From: Olsenella profusa DSM 13989 | GTDB taxonomy: Bacteria > Actinomycetota > Coriobacteriia > Coriobacteriales > Atopobiaceae | Length of the DNA: 64,000 nucleotides | Assembly (NCBI RefSeq): GCF_030811115.1 | Contig: NZ_JAUSQK010000001.1 | Span: 1,674,001 to 1,738,000, forward strand | Reading direction: 5' to 3' | Shown: piece after piece, positions 60,620-64,000 of the stretch | Position numbering within the stretch: position 1 is the stretch's first letter | Layout of the letters: every line of letters starts with the position of its first letter | Program-made: the position numbers and the translations under genes | The notes under the pieces: model-generated | Seen by the model: only the letters and a program-made list of their open reading frames with translations | What the model was told of the DNA's origin: nothing | The model's database searches: none

Positions 60620-60670
60620 CTTTCCTCCTGTCTGCGTGGCGAAGGTGCCGGGCGCCTTTGTCATGGATGC

Positions 60671-60796
60671 CTAGTGGCGAGCGGCAATGGTGATCGTACC
60701 GGTGAGCAGGGCTACCTGGTCTGCTCCCTCGGCAAAGGTCTCCACCATGTGGGCGGTGTGACCCTGCTTGCGGGCCGACCCCATGAGCACGACCAC
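60671..60796 (-). pseudogene. flavodoxin/FMN-reductase N-terminal scrap
   Basis: From GTG 60796 (AAAGGAG ~16 nt upstream) about 41 codons read VVLMGSARKQGHTAHMVETFAEGAD, the phosphate-binding loop and first helix of an NADPH-dependent FMN reductase, then jump to QVALLTGTITIAARH and stop. The remaining ~150 residues of the family are absent. It is embedded in the 3' part of the cyclophilin-like frame. Confidence 0.55.
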
Positions 60797-61188
60797 GTTC
60801 GTTCGAAGCTCCTTTCCTGGTCATCCAGTTCGATGCGCACCTGGAAAGACCCATCGAGCTCATGCAGGCGAGGCAGGTCTCCCGCATCCACGCGACCCAT
60901 GTTCACCTGGTCGCCGTAGCGCATGGAGTCCTCCTCGCCATTGAAGGGGACCGCAAACCAGCCGCCTCCTGGGTTGTAGTTCATATCGCCGTTGGTCCAG
61001 CCATGGTGCACCTGCTCCTGTCCGTAGGGCAGCGAGAGGGGCATGCGACCGCAGAAGTCCAGGCCGGTCCCGCTCACGCTGACGGTACAGGGGAGCCTGT
61101 CCACGAAGGCCTGGGCCGTCTCCGTCTCGTTGGTCGTCGCATGGATGATGGTGCTGCCCGGGAACGCGGTGAGTGGCACGGTGCACAT
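60712..61188 (-). CDS. cyclophilin-like fold protein, stop codon lost
   Basis: From ATG 61188 the frame gives about 158 residues. Residues ~10-115 match cyclophilin-like (PF18050-type) proteins: TTNETETAQAFVDRLPCTVSVSG, FCGRMPLSLPYG, WTNGDMNYNPGGGWFAVPFNGEE and GRVDAGDLPRLHELDGSFQVRIEL. Normally the protein ends there. Here the frame continues through a ribosome-site-like AGGAAAGGAG and over a flavodoxin scrap read in another frame, so the natural stop seems to be lost. No clear ribosome site for 61188. It may be a pseudogene. Confidence 0.6.
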   Translation of the reverse strand: MCTVPLTAFPGSTIIHATTNETETAQAFVDRLPCTVSVSGTGLDFCGRMPLSLPYGQEQVHHGWTNGDMNYNPGGGWFAVPFNGEEDSMRYGDQVNMGRVDAGDLPRLHELDGSFQVRIELDDQERSFERTWSCSWGRPASRVTPPTWWRPLPREQTR

Positions 61189-61316
61189 CGGTGCCGGCGA
61201 GACCAAGGCTATAGGAGTGGGGCGCGTGCTGCCCAAGGGGCATGACACGGTGCAGGTGGCCGCTAGTCCCCGACCAGCCTCCTGCCCGCCTCGCGTGCCC
61301 GTGCCAGCTCGTCCGG

Positions 61317-61744
61317 TCACACCGTGTCGTGGCGGACGATCTTTGCCTCGCTGTCGAACATGGTCCAGTCGAACCTGCCGTACGCCTTCTCGCTCATCTG
61401 CTGGGTGTTACCGATGACCAGCAGGGACACTGGCCCCGCGAAGCGCTCGATGGTGTCTGAGTGCTCGGTCGTCATCTTGTCATAGCCAAGCGCTGGGTAC
61501 TGCTCGGCCGCGCGCGTGTGCTCGAGCGTGCCGGCAAGCCCGTCCTTGTAGACGCATCTGCCCAGGGACCTTTCGGCCTTGCATGCGAAGCACGACCGGC
61601 AGCCCATGAAGGGGTCGAGCGCGTAGAGGTTCACGACCTCCGACGCCGCGCCGGCATCATTTGCCCGCGCGTGGCCTCCCTCACGAGCTGGGCCATGTTC
61701 CAGCCGTTTCGTGGGCGCGCATTGACTGCTACAACCTGCTTCAT
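61317..61744 (-). pseudogene. flavodoxin-family protein, frameshifted and internally deleted
   Basis: From ATG 61744 (GGAGG 7 nt upstream) the frame begins MKQVVAVNARPRNGWNMAQLV, an FMN-reductase start, and hits a stop about 37 codons in. The homologous sequence continues in another frame near 61665 (SEVVNLYALDPFMGCRSCFACKAERSLGRCVYKDGL), then skips the usual NYLG-type FMN-binding section (roughly 45 residues) to YPALGYDKMTTEHSDTIERFAGPVSLLVIGNT and ends normally. Two lesions imply a dead gene. Confidence 0.75.
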
Positions 61745-61914
61745 TGGAGAACCTCCCCCGGTGCCGTGACATCCTGCAGGTGCATTCTACGGCATTGGCT
61801 GAAGGGCCGGCACCCCTTGTGATGCCCGCGCAATTGGACGGCGCTCTCGGCCGCCTGAGCACACCCACCTCTTTGGGGACGGCAGTGGTCGCGAGAGGCC
61901 GCATGTCAGATGTG

Positions 61915-62421
61915 TCAGATGCTCCTGCCCGTCATCAGGCGTGCCGTGTAGACGGCCTGGCCCGAATGCATCACCGTGTCGTCGACGGTCGACACCAGGC
62001 GCACGGCCCGAGTCACGGCGGGCGTCCACGAGCGGTCGACGACGTCGTCCAGGGTGCCTGGGTCCAGGGTGGCCAGATACCCCTTGGCCGTGTCGGCGGC
62101 AGCGGTGAGGTAGCCTACCAGCAGCTCCTTGTCCTTCACGTGCACCTTCGCGGCCTCCTCGGACGTGTGACGCCAGTCCTGCGTGTCATCGGGCAGGTCG
62201 AGGGCGAAGCGCTCCTTCCACCCCTGAGAGAACCAGAACTGCTCCCTTCCAGCGAGCGAGGCGGTCTGATAGTCGATCATCCTGGCGGTGTGCCACATCA
62301 GCCAGGTCACCGACTTTATGTAGGGGGTCGGCATGGTGTTGCTCTTCTCCAGGGTCCTGCGGAAGCGCCCTACTCCGCGCACCAGGATGTCGATCGCGAA
62401 CTGTGTTGACGGTCGCTGCAT
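61915..62421 (-). CDS. DinB-family protein
   Basis: 168 residues from ATG with GGAGT eight nt upstream. A four-helix DinB-like bundle with His in TWLMWHTARMIDYQ and DDTVMHSGQAVYTARLMTG; the family usually has three metal-binding His. It is likely a thiol-dependent or metal-binding enzyme of unknown substrate; unrelated to DNA polymerase IV despite the name. The end is complete. Located beside the flavodoxin pseudogene. Confidence 0.8.
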   Translation of the reverse strand: MQRPSTQFAIDILVRGVGRFRRTLEKSNTMPTPYIKSVTWLMWHTARMIDYQTASLAGREQFWFSQGWKERFALDLPDDTQDWRHTSEEAAKVHVKDKELLVGYLTAAADTAKGYLATLDPGTLDDVVDRSWTPAVTRAVRLVSTVDDTVMHSGQAVYTARLMTGRSI

Positions 62422-62787
62422 GGTGGGACTCCTTTTCCATGTCGTGATGGTCCATCATATGCGTACGTGTACCCAGGATGTGCGGGTGGTGGCTCAGTGC
62501 TCATGGTGTGGGTTGCTTGATGGGGACATCAGAAGCGTGCACGGCGGGCTATACTGGGCGCAACGAGAACCAGCCGGGGCCTTTGGCAAGCGCCGGCACG
62601 AGAAGGGTCCAGGTGTATGAGGAACTAGCGATGCCCACACAACACCCGTAACCAGACCCATGCGCTGGCGGCCATGTCCACGGGTGCAGCATCGTGCGCT
62701 CGCATACCTGCTCCGAGCCAGACATTCTGGACCCCATCAAGACGCTCTGTTGCATCCCCATGGCCTCCCGCCGAGACCGGAGGCCCC
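62422..62787. other. leader region of the ABC-F gene
   Basis: 366 bp between DinB and ABC-F genes. A -10-like TATACT at 62550-62555 lacks a good -35. The region holds the candidate leader peptide at 62631-62651 and, after it, GC-rich sequence able to form alternative hairpins (for instance GAGCCAGAC and TCTGG near 62716-62732). No other gene recognised. Confidence 0.45.
62631..62651 (+). CDS. candidate leader peptide before the ABC-F gene
   Basis: ATG CCC ACA CAA CAC CCG TAA encodes MPTQHP. A GAGGA site lies 7 nt upstream. Short leader peptides that stall ribosomes precede many antibiotic-resistance ABC-F genes. The start codon of the ABC-F gene is 136 nt downstream. Evidence is position and ribosome site only. 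Confidence 0.35.
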   Translation: MPTQHP

Positions 62788-64000
62788 ATGCAGCTCAACC
62801 TGTCGAACGTCACATACACATACCCCGCGTCGCGCGAGCCGGCCCTGCGCGGGGTGACGGCCGCGTTCCCGCGGGGATGGACCGGCATCGTCGGCGACAA
62901 CGGGTGCGGCAAGACCACGCTCGCGCTCGTGGCCTGCAACGTCATGCGTCCCGATGCCGGAAGCGTTGCCCCTGCGCTCGTGGCCCGCTACTGCGCCCAG
63001 GACGCCACCCGGCCGCCGGACGACCTTGGGGACTTCGCGCTGGCCTACGACGGGGCCGCCGTGCGGCTCCGGGACGAGCTGCGCATAGACGACGGATGGG
63101 CGTGGCGCTACGCCACGCTCTCCGGCGGCCAGCAGAAGCGCCTGCAGGTGGCCTGCGCCCTGTGGGCGCGACCCGACGTCCTGGCCGTGGACGAGCCGAC
63201 CAACCACGTCGACGCGGCGACCCGCCATGCCATATCCGAGGCCCTCTCGCGCTTCGGGGGGATCGGCCTTCTCGTCTCGCACGATCGCGAGCTGCTGGAC
63301 GCGCTCTGCACGCAGTGCCTGTTCGTCTCGAGGGGGTCGGCCACCATGCGGCCGGGTGGCTACACGCAGGGGTCGGGCCAGGCCGAGCTCGAACGCGAAA
63401 GCGCGCTGCGTATCCGCGACTCCGCGCGCAGGGAGAGGGAGCGTCTCGGGCGCGAGGCCCAGCGCCGGCGCGAGGAGGCGTCGCGGGTCGCGTCGCGCAG
63501 GAGCGGGAAGCATGCTGCCAAGAACGACAGCGACGCGCGCGATAAGCGGCGGCGCTTCGTCGTCTCCGGACAGGACGGGAGGGCCGGAAGGCTCTCGTCG
63601 CGCATGGAGGCCCGGCTCTCCGACGCGGCGGACAGGCTCGATGCCGTGCGGGTCGAGAGGCGCTACGAGTCCGACGTCTGGCTCGACGCCGCCCCGAGCA
63701 GGCGGAAGGTCCTGCTGCGCATGGAGGAGGCTACCATCACCCTCGGCGACGGGGCAGCGCTGGCGGTGCCCGCCCTCCACATCGGCAGCACCGACCACAT
63801 CGGGCTGGTCGGCGACAACGGCAGCGGAAAGACGACGCTCGTCAGGCGCATCGTGGAGAGCCTGCCCGATGCGACGAGGGTCCTCTACGTCCCCCAGGAG
63901 CCCACGCGGCCCCAGCGGCAGTCGGCGATGGACGCCCTGGCCGACCTGGGCAGCACCGACCGTGGTCGCGTGCTCTCCGTTGTGGCGCGGCTCAACTCAG
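62788..64000 (+). CDS. ABC-F family ribosome-associated ATPase, partial at window end
   Basis: 404 codons to the window edge, no stop. Starts MQLNLSNVTYTYP at an ATG eight nt after CCGGAGG. First ATPase domain: Walker A GDNGCGKTT, signature LSGGQQKRLQ, Walker B VLAVDEPTNHVD, switch LLVSHDRELLD. An Arg/Glu-rich linker (~210-300) follows, with the second domain beginning LVGDNGSGKTTLVRR. Two ATPases in one chain without membrane helices define ABC-F proteins, which protect ribosomes from antibiotics or tune translation (family knowledge). The linker is the antibiotic-determining part; it is rather short and basic, resembling VmlR/Lsa-like proteins. Drug spectrum cannot be read. Confidence 0.9.
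   Translation, partial: MQLNLSNVTYTYPASREPALRGVTAAFPRGWTGIVGDNGCGKTTLALVACNVMRPDAGSVAPALVARYCAQDATRPPDDLGDFALAYDGAAVRLRDELRIDDGWAWRYATLSGGQQKRLQVACALWARPDVLAVDEPTNHVDAATRHAISEALSRFGGIGLLVSHDRELLDALCTQCLFVSRGSATMRPGGYTQGSGQAELERESALRIRDSARRERERLGREAQRRREEASRVASRRSGKHAAKNDSDARDKRRRFVVSGQDGRAGRLSSRMEARLSDAADRLDAVRVERRYESDVWLDAAPSRRKVLLRMEEATITLGDGAALAVPALHIGSTDHIGLVGDNGSGKTTLVRRIVESLPDATRVLYVPQEPTRPQRQSAMDALADLGSTDRGRVLSVVARLNS

Noticed and set aside
62333-62620. A 95-codon plus-strand frame before the ABC-F gene
   Set aside because: Overlaps the 5' end of the DinB gene, no ribosome site, and low-complexity composition.

Overview
The window looks like chromosome from a high-GC Gram-positive gut or oral anaerobe, most likely class Coriobacteriia (Olsenella/Atopobium-type). 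This is inference from the GC-rich coding style, the Shine-Dalgarno-led genes, a type II-like CRISPR repeat, a mannose PTS operon with a manO-like gene, a peptidoglycan O-acetyltransferase, a SigB-type sigma factor, and the gene order alaS-ruvX-mltG-yqeG-aroK. No 16S rRNA or other taxonomic marker is present.

Left end (1-4.9 kb) is an accessory scrap-yard. It holds the distal end of a CRISPR array (26 full repeats and one partial; no cas genes in view). The array abuts the first ~35 codons of a thioredoxin gene, then an atypical tRNA-Leu-like gene, then a 5'-truncated phage minor-capsid gene fused to a nuclease-like C-terminal domain. A compositionally foreign short-chain dehydrogenase and a second nuclease-domain scrap follow, and then a cluster of inverted GTGTGGGTG repeats.

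4.9-39.3 kb is mostly ordinary chromosome. In order: SDR and VUT transporter; flotillin; FprA flavoprotein; a HAD protein with an internal deletion; a repair-flavoured run (Vsr endonuclease, metallophosphoesterase, DNA glycosylase); an SGNH-hydrolase/GNAT fusion; dGTPase; prepilin peptidase; a Tat-exported coiled-coil cell-wall hydrolase; TrhA; C69 dipeptidase; DAHP synthase; CoA transferase; OatA-like acyltransferase; a one-chain MacB-like ABC transporter; MATE exporter; a putatively LexA-controlled DJ-1/Y-family polymerase/YolD operon; small membrane proteins (one with an in-frame stop); alpha/beta hydrolase; a MetRS-like protein with an eroded KMSKS loop; and GlgB.

39.6-55.9 kb is a long, nearly unbroken + strand block. 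It holds rarA, a DUF948 protein, an RsbW-like anti-sigma protein overlapping sigB, an AI-2E exporter, alaS, ruvX, mltG, yqeG, aroK, an AroB-like pseudo-enzyme, an M24 peptidase, and the mannose-family PTS operon manXYZ followed by a DUF956 (manO) gene.

55.9-64 kb is again accessory and decaying. It has an AT-rich methyltransferase, a carboxymuconolactone decarboxylase-cupin protein, an AlbA_2/Schlafen-type regulator, a dienelactone-hydrolase-like enzyme, cyclophilin-like and flavodoxin remnants, a DinB protein, and the start of an ABC-F gene behind a candidate leader peptide.

The most unusual non-coding signals are two pairs of intergenic elements. One pair (14,491-14,661 and 49,236-49,407) carries five GAGTCGT(T/A)(C/T)GCAATT-type iterons in a near-identical inverted layout. 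The other pair (4,531-4,692 and 39,396-39,508) carries GTGTGGGTGCC iterons in inverted orientation.
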